From positions 20,894,001 to 20,958,000 of the forward strand of contig CM060734.1 of NCBI GenBank assembly GCA_030704615.1: a DNA stretch of 64,000 nucleotides. Direction: 5' to 3'. A program made the translations under genes and the position numbers. Source of the stretch: Takakia lepidozioides (lineage: Eukaryota; Streptophyta; Takakiopsida; Takakiales; Takakiaceae). This document shows, piece after piece, positions 30,480-41,208 of this stretch; the stretch's first letter is position 1, and the number at the start of each line of letters is the position of its first letter. Under the pieces are notes generated by a model. The model was not told where the DNA came from, did no database searches, and saw only the letters and a list, made by a program, of their open reading frames with translations.

Positions 30480-31065
30480 ACTCATGACTGGATGGATGAA
30501 TGTAGTGATAGATGGATGGATTTTGGGTTTTCCATCAATACATCCATCCATTCATTTATTTTTCCAGTTTTTGGCCATTTTAATTTCATCCATTCATCCA
30601 AAATGAATCTTTAAATGAGTTTCATTGTCAGTTCATCCAATACTGCCAGCTCAACGTTTGCATTATTATTTGTTCCTATGTTCATCCAATAGTTGCCAAC
30701 AAGGCGTTTGTTGTATCATTCGTTCATACGTTCATCCATTGCACAAAAGTTATGTTTGATACGTTCATCCAATAGTTGCCAGCAAGGCGTTTGTGTATCA
30801 ATCGTTGAGATAATACAGTCATTTTGTTTCACTAACCTTAACCAGTAGTCGATTAGTTTACTGTTAATCTGTTGGGTCAGTGAAACAGTAGTTAAATGTT
30901 TTTACAACTTATTATCCTCATACTTAACACTGCGACCTAGCAACCCTAAATTCGAGCACATTCATCCTAATTCATCCTAGTTCATTCATCCTAATTCATC
31001 CTAGTTCACTCATCCTAATTCATCATAATCATTCATTCATCCATTCATTCCTTCATTCACAGGGT
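30480..31065. repeat. CATCCATT / TTCATCC simple-repeat region
   Basis: Variants of TTCATCC(A/T)A and ATTCATCCTA recur throughout, especially at 30,485-30,605 and 30,955-31,065. GTTCATCCAATAGTTGCCA(A/G)C is itself duplicated at about 30,690 and 30,760. There is no gene. Confidence 0.8.
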
Positions 31066-31069
31066 GTGG

Positions 31070-32000
31070 TTAGTGCCCGCGAGCAATGATATGTTGACAC
31101 GTCGTCATTTGCAATCACATCCTGCATCTGTTTCATCCATTTATGTTTGCATCGTCCACGTAGACACTCCTTGGGCAACCGGCAATCGCCACGTGCAGTC
31201 GTGAATACTGGCAGTCATACATTCTCATGCCCACGTCATCCTGTTGCAGTTTTGGCCATGACTCCTAGTCGTATCTACCATCTTCCCCTATCCGATCAAA
31301 TGTGTTTGACCGCAGATCCTGACGTGGCGGAGGTACAAGGTGGCATATACGACTTCTGGTGGTCACAAATGGCAACCAGGACTGCCCGCTTGCATTTTGT
31401 AGACATATATGCTACGACTGGGCACATGTGGCAGACGTTAAAGTCGGGATCTGTTGTAGTGTCCCATCCCAACACTCACACGCCAGTCTGCCCTAAAGGC
31501 AACTTGGCTCCTCCATGACAGCCACAAACCACACCCACGAGCTTCCATCTGTCACTACATTTCCCCTAGGCACCATACCTTCCCATAGTCACCGTGCACC
31601 CCTCCCCCTACTCTCTTACAATCATTCTCTTCCCCGCACTCAAATGGCACATGGCCCCCACTACTGCTACTATTGGAACTTAGTATTCTGGAAGTTCTGC
31701 AAATTTATCCTGCCGCCATCTTATTATGGATTCGGTTTCGACATTGAACTGCCGCTGGACGTCAACGGATATCCAGAAGTCCATAATGTGTTTGAAAGAG
31801 ATTACTTTAATATTGCCTATCTCATTCCTGGATTTTTGGGGTGCATTTCATTACACTGCAAAACAAAGTCTAATGCATAAAAATGCAATTGCTAATATCC
31901 ATATGGTGGATTCCCTTTGCCCCATCAATGATTTCTGGAATCCCTGCCGAGGAGTTTGTGCAGCTCGTTCACGCTCAACGCTGGTGCATGAACAAAGTCA
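31070..32000. other. Spacer, no gene recognised
   Basis: A plus-strand open frame at 31,600-31,880 has a tyrosine- and phenylalanine-rich stretch (PPSYYGFGFDIELPLDVNGY) that I do not recognise. The part at 31,240-31,440 shares short motifs such as GTCGTATCT and CATATACGACTTC with the G-box region at 11,390-11,890. Confidence 0.45.
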
Positions 32001-33324
32001 TCAATACAAGTTCATCCTCAACTTCTTCAGGTAAATGTAATATAGATGCTTGCACTGATAATACTTTGTCCCCTTCTTTGCTTCCATCAACGAGAAGTCC
32101 GTACAATTGCAGGTCGGCTCCACTCCGATTGTAATTGTGTATACGTCGTTGCGTACAGCTGAGCCGGCCGTTGCCATCCGATAAACACGCCCAAGGCCGG
32201 GTGCGGGTACGTCCTGGGAGCTCTGAATAGTGCAAGCCATCCCAAGAGCATTGGCAATCCGAGTCTCATTCAACTTGTTGGGAGGGTGTCGTCTGTTCAC
32301 TCTTCCAAATCACATCGTGGGATGTGCAGAATTGTCTAATCCGTCTCTACTAGACCTCACAGTCTGCAATGGCTGGGTCTGAGGAACTGGAAATGGGTGG
32401 GCCGGGATGTCTGTCCGTTGCACCATTCGAAATTCTGCTGCAGAAAGAGCATCCGCCTCATTCTGCGAGAGGTTGCAACCCGGTGCAACAGGCCAGACGC
32501 CCGGAGGCTCCGGCATTCCCTGAATCTCATACTTGGGCTTGCCAAATACACAAGTCATTATGTCGTGCCTACAGAACCAAAACGTCTACGTTGTGATGTG
32601 AGAAAATTTGGGAATAAAAAATTTGCCGTTGAAACAAGGTGCAGGTACCGCACCGTGTGGGTTCCTCCGAATCATCTCACCACAGCGTGCTCTCGTATCC
32701 ACCCGGATGGCGCAACACTTCCCTCGAAATGCCGACAATGTCCTTGAAATTCTCCACTGTGACTCCGACACTCTTGTCTCCACAATGGGTATGTTGTACT
32801 GCGTTACTACAAATGGCTCGTTATGTTTCTTGGGCACGTGCCCTGTGTTCAAAGGAGATGGCGATCTTGAACGTGCAGGGCTTGCGGTGCTCGACAAGAC
32901 ATCCTCGGGCAACATTACGAGACCACGAGGGAGCGTGCGAATATTCTTGTCAGTTCGCCATGAATCCTCTTCTCCGCCAGGTGCCTCGTCAAGTCTTCGT
33001 CTCATTGGACGGGTGTGAACATCTCCTTCCAAGAGTTGGCCTCTTCAAAGCAATGGCGTGTCTCGAAGGCCCTCTCGCAAGGCTGCCGCCCACTTCCGAG
33101 GATTTTTTCGATCTGGAGGCAGTCCGCATCAACATTTCCTGCTTGTCCGGCCCCAAGCCCCACTGTTTCCCTTTCAAGAACTCGTTGTACCTGCATTGCT
33201 GCATAATTGACCTCACAATGTCCTCCGTTGTGGCAGTGAGGATGTCCACCAGATGTGCCGCAGAGGAGGCACGCTGTAGATGCATATATTGGTACACTTT
33301 TCTTTTCAGATCGTTTTTTATCAT
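32001..33324 (-). pseudogene. Degraded gene with a SWIM zinc finger
   Basis: One minus-strand frame runs from about 33,032 to 32,001 with two stops: TAG just below 32,586 and TGA just below 32,310. A helical segment at 33,324-32,989 is in another frame. The C-terminal end holds a SWIM finger, C-x-C-x16-C-x-H (PTCNCTDFSLMEAKKG then TKYYQCKHLYYIYLKKL), at about 32,111-32,046, followed by stop. SWIM fingers bind DNA or proteins and occur in MULE/FAR1-type transposases and in MEKK1-like and ZSWIM ubiquitin ligases. The protein upstream is basic and Ser/Pro-rich and unrecognised. It may be the end of a transposase or a ligase-like host gene; introns were not resolved. Confidence 0.6.
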
Positions 33325-33655
33325 AAGACAAGCGGTTTCGGCATTGTACTGCCAAAACAGGTTAGTTTGTTAGTTGTCTAGAAATCGTTGGTAAAGCACG
33401 TAGGAAATAAGACAGTGTCTGCGACGACCATGGAGTGGAACTCTGGCGTCAAGATGACCATAAGAAGCTGCATCGACAGCAGATTAGGCTGCCAATTCGG
33501 TACCAGAAACAGAGGTTAGCTATTTCATGAGCATGAGCGGCATGAGCGGAGTAGCAAGACAATCGGTTTTCATGAGCAGAAGTACAAATTTTGGAAATAA
33601 AGAACATTAAAAAAACATTATTTTTAATGGAATGTGTCAGAAAAAAACTAATATA
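33325..33655. other. Spacer between the SWIM relic and the LINE
   Basis: No gene is seen. A GAGCATGAGCGGCATGAGCG stretch lies near 33,528. The A/T-rich part at 33,597-33,660 may be the worn 3' end of the LINE, but a clear poly(A) is not visible. Confidence 0.45.
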
Positions 33656-33658
33656 ATG

Positions 33659-35967
33659 TCATCTAGAGGTCTTTAGGGGACTTGCCATCATCAGATTACC
33701 CACCACCAGAAACTTCCACCAGCCACCTTCTGGGCCTAAGAATCTTGGCAGCCATTTTCCGAGGAGTGCTGTAATTTGGATTTCTGGGTCCAGAACCCTC
33801 AGTTCTCCCTGTTTTTTTGGCTGGCAAATCTGTCTCCAGGAGACCTGTGGCCTGACTTTTTGGCCCACTTTGCTAGCTCCCCAAACGAAATTCCGCAATA
33901 AGGCTTTGTATTCTCCAATTTGCCTTTTAGAAGGGCGCCATGATGTTGCGTAGAACCATAGGTCAGCTGAGAGAATCTGGTTGGCCACAAGTGCCCGACC
34001 TATGATTGAGAGGAACTTAGAGCCCCAGAAAGCGAGGTTTCTTTTAATCTTGGAAAGAATGGGTGCGAATCGTTGTTCATCGGTGATATCAAGCCCATAG
34101 GTGTATCCTAGCAACGTTGTCATCTGGTTAGGTTGCAGCCATGATAGGCCCCAGGCCTGGCCCCAAGAGGGCAGTCGTCCCAGAAGGGATTTGGATTTAT
34201 CTCCAGCAAGGATGGCACGGGTTTTGTTCCAGTTGACCTTGAAACCGGAAGCTTCACAGAACTTCCCCAAAGTTGCTGCAGTTCTGTCCAGGTTGGTTTG
34301 GCTTGCTTGCAGCATAAGGAAAGTATCATCTACATACATGGATTCCCTGATGTAAGCAGGCTGGTTAGTTATGTAGTTTGTGATTCTAAGACCCAAAATC
34401 TGTGTGTCTGCTTGTAGCATGTAACCAAGTGTGTCGGCGGCAATAATGAAGAGGAAAGGAGCCAAGGGGCAGCCTTGACGGACAGATCGAAACAAGTTGA
34501 ATGGCTTTGACACTGCACCCTGCTGGTTGACCCCTTCAGTAGAATGCGCACCCATCGACAAAAGGAGGGAGGCACACCGATCTTGGGCAGGGTGCCCATG
34601 AGGAAAGGCCATTCTACCCTGTCAAACGCTTTCTCAAAGTCTAGAAGGACTAGGGCAATAGCCTGCTGGGTTTGAAGGGCATACTGGGGAAGCTCCTGTG
34701 CCAGAAGAAGATTATCCATGATATATCTTCCCTTAATAAAGCCCGACTGGCTAGGTCTAATGATTGACGGGAGCAGAGGCTGAAGACGTAGAGCCAAGCA
34801 TTTGGCTATAATCTTATAAGCAACATTGAGGAGAGTTATGGGCCTGTAGTTGCTTAAGTCCGTCCTGTCACCCTTTTTTAAAATCAGAGAGATGACTCCC
34901 TGTGACATGCTCCCCGACATATGGTTCGCATGAAAGATGTGGTTGGCCATGGCCCCAAAGTCAAGCGAGATGTCAGGCCACAACTTTTTGTAAAATTCCA
35001 CCGGGACTCCATCTATCCCTGAACATTTCCCGTCTTTCAGCTTGGAAAGGGCCAGCTCAAGCTCTCCTTCCGAGAGAGGCCCTTCGAGAGCCTCGGCTAT
35101 AGGCGGGGCAATGAGAAGAGGGGAGTGCGCCAGGCAAGCATCAAGCGTGGCTGCTGCTACAGGTCCGTCACTCATAAAGAGGGTCTGAAAGTGGCTGGCA
35201 GCGAATGAAGCCATGGGTTTGGGGTCTGTGAATGTCAGTCCCGATGCCTTGTCAGCTAGTTCAGAAATTGTCTGCCCTGCCTTTCTAAGCCTGGTTTTTG
35301 CAAAGAAATACTTGGACATTTTTTCTCCCTTGGATGACCAGTTAACACCTGCTGACATCTTAAGCTTCTGCTTCTGCAGGTCTTGGAAGAATTGCAAGTT
35401 TTGTTTTGCTTCCAGGTAGGTATCGTAAGTTTCTTGATCACAGCGGGGAGATTCCATTTTTCTTTGACAGATTGAGAGGCATTTGATGAGGGCCCTTACC
35501 CTCCTTTTCCTAGTGGCTACAATCTCTCTACTCATCTGCTGACTGGCTGCCCCCACTGCTACGAGCTTGGTCATGAACCTATCTGAAGGGTTCTGGGAGG
35601 CCGCGCCAGCCCGAGACCAAGCTGTCCGCAAGCCTTGTGCAAACTCCGGGATCTGTAACAGAGAGGCATTCATTTTGTAAAGACCCTTGCCCCTTGGGCG
35701 AGTGTTTGGAATATCCAATGAAGCCTCAATGACGGCGTGATCAAAGCCGGGGTGGATGGGCTGTTGAGGTAGCCTCCGGGACCATTGAATGCAGTCCAAG
35801 GAGGCATAGAATCTGTCCAATCTGGCCATCTGGAGATCGGCAAGGGCTCTGTTATTTGACCAAGTGAAGACAAGGCCTGAGGGGGGCGGAGGCCCCCGGT
35901 TCACCATTTCTATTTCCACCAAATTGTGGTTGAGGGTGAGGGAGTGCCAGTGTTGAGTCTCTGCCAC
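33659..35967 (-). pseudogene. LINE reverse transcriptase, one frameshift
   Basis: Landmarks in order are KLKDGKCSGIDGVPVEFYK, SNYRPITLLNVAYKIIAK, QSGFIKGRYIMDNLLLAQE, LLDFEKAFDRVEW, RQGCPLAPFLFIIAADTL and the active site SMYVDDTFLML. The first half reads in one frame to about 34,540, the second half (34,612 downwards) in another. The fold and order are those of plant L1 elements, which copy RNA at a nicked target. The tail after QVSWRQICQPKKQGELRVLD is short. Confidence 0.9.
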
Positions 35968-36472
35968 GTCTAGGTTAAACTAACCAAGACCCCGTCTGTC
36001 GGTAGGAGACTCAACCATATTGGAGTCCCTTGCCAGCATCCAGAAATCTATGTCCTGTTTTAGTTCCATGTTGGTGTTTATGGACTCCTAGAGCTGAGCC
36101 CTTCCTGCCGGCGAGTTCGGAGCATAGATATTAATTAACCCCAGCCGGCCACCGTTGGCTGGGAGGTCTATGGCACAGTACTGAACTCTACCTGGAACCC
36201 AAGAGCCTTCCGAGACAATATACTGAAAGAGGGATGGGGAAACCAAGATGGCGGTGCCTCCTCTGGAACCTTCAGAAGTTGGTTTCCATAGGGAGTTTGC
36301 TCGTGGCCAGAGATTGTCTGAGAGAGAAGCGATTTTCCCTAGATCGAGTTTCTGTTCTTGCAGGAAGAGAATTGCATCTTTCCGAAGATAAGGGGCTAGA
36401 AAATTCTTGACGCTAGCATGCTTTGGGGAAGCATTATCCGCCCCAAGGCCCCTGATGTTTCAAGAAGCCATG
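35968..36472 (-). pseudogene. LINE endonuclease (APE-type), broken
   Basis: The minus strand gives NIRGLGADNASPKHASVKNF, AILFLQEQKLDL, GGTAILVSPSLFQYIVSEG and NIYAPNSPAGRA. NIRGLG and the E of FLQEQK are typical APE endonuclease landmarks. Stops follow RAQL near 36,092 and RRGLG near 35,982. Confidence 0.8.
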
Positions 36473-39050
36473 TCAATCAACATGGGGATGGAAGGCAAGG
36501 CTGAGATGATCAATCTCATTTGATGGCCTCTGACTTAAACACTTGAATTTAACCCTCTTATCAGAGGGGAGGAGGCTGTTGACCCAAACGTAGGGGCTGG
36601 GAGGTGAGGGAGGTCTTTTTAGGATTTGAACCATGATGAGGTGGGAGGTATCCACATGAGAATTTGGAATTATCTGATCTGGGTGCGGGGTTGTTGCCAA
36701 ACAAGAGGGATTTTGGGAAAGTTTTTTGAAAAAGGCTGAGTTGCTTGTGCTAAGGATGGGAGGGTGATAGCGGTCAGAGAGGCAAGAGAGGTCCGAGGGT
36801 GATGCATCTATAGGCAGGCTGATAGCCGGGAGGGTTTTCCTGGCGGAATGCCTAGCATCAACAGACGGGCGGATACATAGAACCCAACATCTCTTCCTAT
36901 CCTTTGAGTCGGCCTGGAACAGAAAGAATGGCAGGGGCTGGGGGCTTACCTTAGAGAGAGGAGAACCCGCCTCGTGGGAGGCATCTGGCGGGGGGGCCAG
37001 GTGAGGGGAAGCCGATGGTATGGAGAAAGAGCCAATTGCCGCTTGAACTTCTTGGATGGAAGGGAGCAGATTGGCTGACCTCCGATTGTCTTCTGCAGAT
37101 TGGCTCTCGATTTGGCTCATTTGGCCCAGGGGCTCCTGTCGGGGTGGGGCCTCCTTATCTTTTGCCTGTGTTTGCACCCCAGGGGAGCCACTTGAGGAAG
37201 ATGATTCAGAGGGAATCCCTCTGAGGTGATCTCTTGTCCTCTGCAGATCATCTTGGTGGTTAATATCTGTCAAACGTTGGTCCAACAGCCTGGAGAGAAG
37301 GGTAAAGGTATTTGATAGCACATCCTTTGCCCTGATGTGGGCTGGTTGCATGCCCCAAGGTTTCCCCAAACAGTCCTCCCTGATCCACCAAGACTTGCCT
37401 GGGGGGGTGTTGTAGATGTCTGCATCCTCCATTAGAGCCAGCACCTGGGTGTTAGGCAGCTCAAATAAGGGTGTTCTTCCACATACGCCCCCTAGGTGAT
37501 GGACGAGGATGGAGAAATGAGATGGCACGGTAGATGATTGGCAAAAAAATCCTGTATTTTAGCCATGAGCATGCACTGAGGGCTGCTGTTGGGGGGACAC
37601 TTTTCAATGAAACTTAACACGTCCTGATTGGTGATCCACAGTGATTCCAGATCATGCCTATCTTCAGATGTAATGAGAATTGAGGCTAGGGGGCCTATTT
37701 TGAGGACGATGGGGGTAACACAAGAGGCTTTGGGAGCCTTGTTGGTGGACAAGGTTGAGCATCCTGGCAGCACCAGGTCTTGGAATGATTGAATGGATTT
37801 TAGAACAATGGCCACCATCGGACTGCCTGCAATCGCTGAAGGAGAGAGCTTCATAGTTGGGTCCGCCTCTTGGGAGGAAGGAGCTGCGGGAGGTGGAGGG
37901 GGATTGGAGGCCTGCACTGTGATGAGAGGGGGATCCTTATGGGCGAAAGGAGGGGCAGACAGTGAGCAGCTAGCCTCTAGATGCATAGGATCCAAGGGGT
38001 CTTTTTGTTTTTTGGCAATGTGTACTGGACTAAACTGCAGAAGATCAGCAGATAGAGATGGGGTTGGAGATAGCAGAGAGTGCGAGGGGAAGGGGGGGTT
38101 AGCTGGAAGAGGAGGGGGGGGGGGGGGGCGGAGAGAGAGAGGTAGGATGGAACTGAGAAGAGGCATGTGGGTTAGCCGCAGGCCCTACAACTGGGGACCT
38201 TTTCCTCTTACTGAAAGGGCAATTTACCTTAATGTGTCCATGCTTCCCAAAGCCAACGCATGCTGAGTAAGATGCATCTTCAATCAGCCGAATTGTGAAG
38301 TAGTTCCATTCAATAGCGATTGGCAGTCGCACATAGTCCGACAGCACTGCTTCATAAGGCATCATCAGCACCATTTTAGGACAACCATCTTCATTCATTT
38401 TTGTTGCGATGGTGGCCAATTTCCATGATGGCATTTTCCTGAGGACATCAGTGTTCATGAGAGGATCAAATACCCCCAGACAGCCCAAGTACTCTCCAAA
38501 ATGGTTTGCAATGTCTGGTAGATTTGCCAGGTACTGATCTGGGATAAAAGGAATAGAAACAACTCTAGGTCCCCACAACTTGTCGTTCTTGTTGCCTAGC
38601 TTAGACGACCAAGGGAAGATATTTCCGTTAAAACCCTTCTGATGCGGGTTGAATTGCAGGGCCTTAGCTGCCGCAGCCGCCAATTCAAACATCACTGAAA
38701 AGAAACCACGTCCTTTGGCAATGCAGAAGTGGTGGTTAAGCTCACCCGGGCCCCCAAGGTAGCGGATCGCCCAGTCCCTCACGTAGGATCTCTTGACCTT
38801 TCTGCCCGGAAGTAGTAAAACACCAGAGTTCTCCATACCTGGGATTCTGATGTGCAGATCTTGTATATCCATCTTGATAAGGGGAAAGACATTGCTCATT
38901 GCTCGCTGCTCCTCCAGGGGGTCAGTGAAAAACTCCTCTTCTTCTGGTACTGGAGGGGAGAGGCATTGCTCCAGGATGTGCGGGGCCCTTGCCTCACTGA
39001 TGTGGACTTTCGGGGGTAGATCCGTCGAAGGTGGCGGGATTTGCTTAGGC
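36473..39050 (-). pseudogene. LINE ORF1 (DUF4283-like, proline-rich), frameshifted
   Basis: The N-terminal part (from about 39,050; open through MSNVFPLIKMDIQ) contains NHHFCIAKGRGFFSVMFE, FNGNIFPWSS and DYVRLPIAIEWNYFTIRLIE, the pattern of the DUF4283 domain in plant L1 ORF1 proteins. It ends in a knuckle where the second Cys is Phe (CVGFGKHGHIKVNC). A C15 tract on this strand (38,114-38,128) then shifts the frame into a Pro/Ser-rich region. A second shift near 37,500 leads to the last third. ORF1 proteins package the LINE RNA. Confidence 0.75.
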
Positions 39051-39165
39051 CTGTAAATTTGCCTTGAGCTGGTCGATCTTTCCTGGTGGGCCCAGTAGAA
39101 GCCCCGGCTTGAGCTTGGCTGGGACCGAGATAGCCTATACTATATGCGCACACAAATGCATGCAT

Positions 39166-40200
39166 ATGGAGGAATGTATGTGTGCATACAAATTTTAGAT
39201 ATGCATAGGAACAATTTTATATGCACAACACTTAAATAAGGGTACCCAAAAAAAATAAAAATTTGTGATTCATCTAATCTTAGGGTCCATAGTCAAAATA
39301 TCAAAGGATGGAATAAGAATATTCTATATAGAATATTCCATAATCATTGTATTATTATTCCACATGGGTGAGTGTAGGAATGAGAGAGGAACATGTTGCT
39401 TTTATGGCTTTCCAACATGAGAAAAAAGGTCGAAAAATTAAAAAGTGACGAGGCACGGCTCCTTGTTAGACACAAATGGTGAAGGTACGGGCTCTTCCAA
39501 TGGTGGGAGTCTAGTTTGAAGTTCAGAATGGAGCAATGCTCAGGGAATGCTAGGGAGCTTGACAATGTGATGGAGATGGTCCGCCTGCGCATTTGGGTAG
39601 TAAATGGCGATGGCCCGCAAGGGAATTCAATTTTACAAAAAAGACTATTGATTGATAATCGAACCCGCAATCTCATAACTTAAAAAACATAATCCTTACC
39701 AAACCACCACCCATTTAATCTTGTTACATAGGTTTTGCAGTATCTATATATCTATCTTCTAAAACATTTTTATTTTACACAAACATAATGTCCATCAGAG
39801 ATAGAACCCACATCCTATCGGGTATCAAGCCTAGTTCATACCACTACACTACCCATTCAGACTTGAAACACTAATGAAATGAAACACTAATGAGATAAAG
39901 ATAGTCACCCTGTGTGTACATAACATGCCACAATACTCATAAGGGTTGATCTTACTAATGATGAAATTTGATAGTGCTGAAGTGCATGTCGAACTTGCAT
40001 TCAGGTAAAGGGATCTATGAAATGCAGTAGAGATCTATGTACAAACTATTACATAGATAAATCAAATGAAATCTGATTTCAACACCATGTCATTTGCCCC
40101 ATTTGTTTTACCTTATACTAGAGAGAAATACATATATCATAAAAAATAACCAAAAATTCGGACTGACAATGAGGACAATGTATTGTATATGTAATTTCTA
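39166..40200. other. A+T-rich spacer
   Basis: No gene is seen. Short imperfect palindromes such as ATATAGAATATTCTATA-like sequence near 39,323-39,340 occur. TCGAACCCGCAATCTC near 39,659 resembles a pol III B box in reverse but lacks a matching A box. Confidence 0.5.
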
Positions 40201-40204
40201 ATTA

Positions 40205-40369
40205 CCTACATAACATCATCAGCTGATACTTCATCATCCGTGTCATAAGCCTGTGATTCAGAGGCATACACATCCATGAAAGCCTCAACTCCACGGATTG
40301 TCCAATAATAGCTGCTCTTCGGTCAAACAAGCCTGCGAACACATTCCTTATGAAGTCCCCGTCGAGCGG
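40205..40369 (-). pseudogene. Exon-like C-terminal piece, unrecognised
   Basis: The minus strand from 40,369 reads GLHKECVRRLV, a stop, then SSYYWTIRGVEAFMDVYASE and SQAYDTDDEVSADDVM, ending in TAG at about 40,211. The acidic end before a stop is protein-like. Element B begins directly upstream of it, so B may have cut this gene. I do not recognise the family. Confidence 0.35.
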
Positions 40370-41170
40370 CTTTTACTCACCCATCCCTTCGCTATCCGAG
40401 GTGGAAACTCCAAGATAGAAGAGTTGGATATCTCTAAGCACTCAGCCCGCTCAGAACAATCAGTCATGACCTGCAGCTAGTGAATCATGGTTGTGCTTCC
40501 TATTTGTATTCCTTCCTGTCTTCATGTTATCAATTTACCTTACCGTGTATACTGAAGCATCAGATTGCTTATCTACTAAGTTCCAGTTAATCATGCATTC
40601 ATTCCACAACTTCTCTCGTGTCGCTCTACACAATATGTTTGTATCGATTCAGTATCGGATTAAGATTAATCATGTATCATGCTTATGCCATGGTCTCTCT
40701 ATTCTATCCTATTGTATAATTCTACAGCTTGCATGAACTAAGCCTCATTCAAGTCATCATCTCCTCTACACTGTTTTCCGCTCTCCATTACGTCTCCTCA
40801 TCTCCTCAACAAGTCGCCCTCTTCTCTCCCCATGATCCCCTTCCCGTTGCCGCTCTCCTAATCTACCCGCAAATTGTTCTAACCACCTAACTAATTAACT
40901 GTCACCCCTGACGTAACACGTTCCCTCTGCAGATGTCGTTCCATCACAGTCGTTCCTTGTCAATGATAACTATTCCCCATGTATTGTGACAGGCTGTGTG
41001 AAGCTGTGTCGGGCTGTGACTGGCTGTGTGAAGCTGTGGTCGGACTGTGTAACCCCCCTAAAGCCTGCTCCTGCCACCCCTAAGGCCCCTGTTGGTCTCA
41101 GTCTGCGCAAAAATTAAGGGTACCCCACAGAACCCATAAAAGCGTCTAAGTCCCAAGCAGCCCTCTAACA
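40370..41170 (-). repeat. 3' LTR of element B (801 bp)
   Basis: It is homologous to the LTRs of A over both ends (GGCTTTTACTCACCCATCCC and CCTCTAACA) but is about 260-380 bp shorter, mainly because the GGCTGTG minisatellite is reduced to a few units and the poly-C tract is gone. Confidence 0.88.
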
Positions 41171-41208
41171 TTACCCCTCCCCCTCTCAAAAAGCCGTGTC
41201 CTCACGGT

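Larger units (their letters stand above)
33659..39060 (-). mobile_element. L1-type LINE retrotransposon, degraded
   Basis: Read on the minus strand it has an ORF1 with a DUF4283-like RNA-binding domain and a worn CCHC finger, then an APE-type endonuclease and an L1-clade reverse transcriptase. At least three frame changes (G15 tract at 38,114-38,128, near 37,500, near 34,540) and several stops inactivate it. The RT ORF stops at 33,659 without the usual C-terminal part, so the 3' end may be lost. I see no clear target duplication. Confidence 0.88.

Noticed and set aside
39640-39850. tRNA-derived SINE
   Set aside because: Only a B-box-like TCGAACC in reverse is present; no A box at the right distance, no tail and no target duplication.
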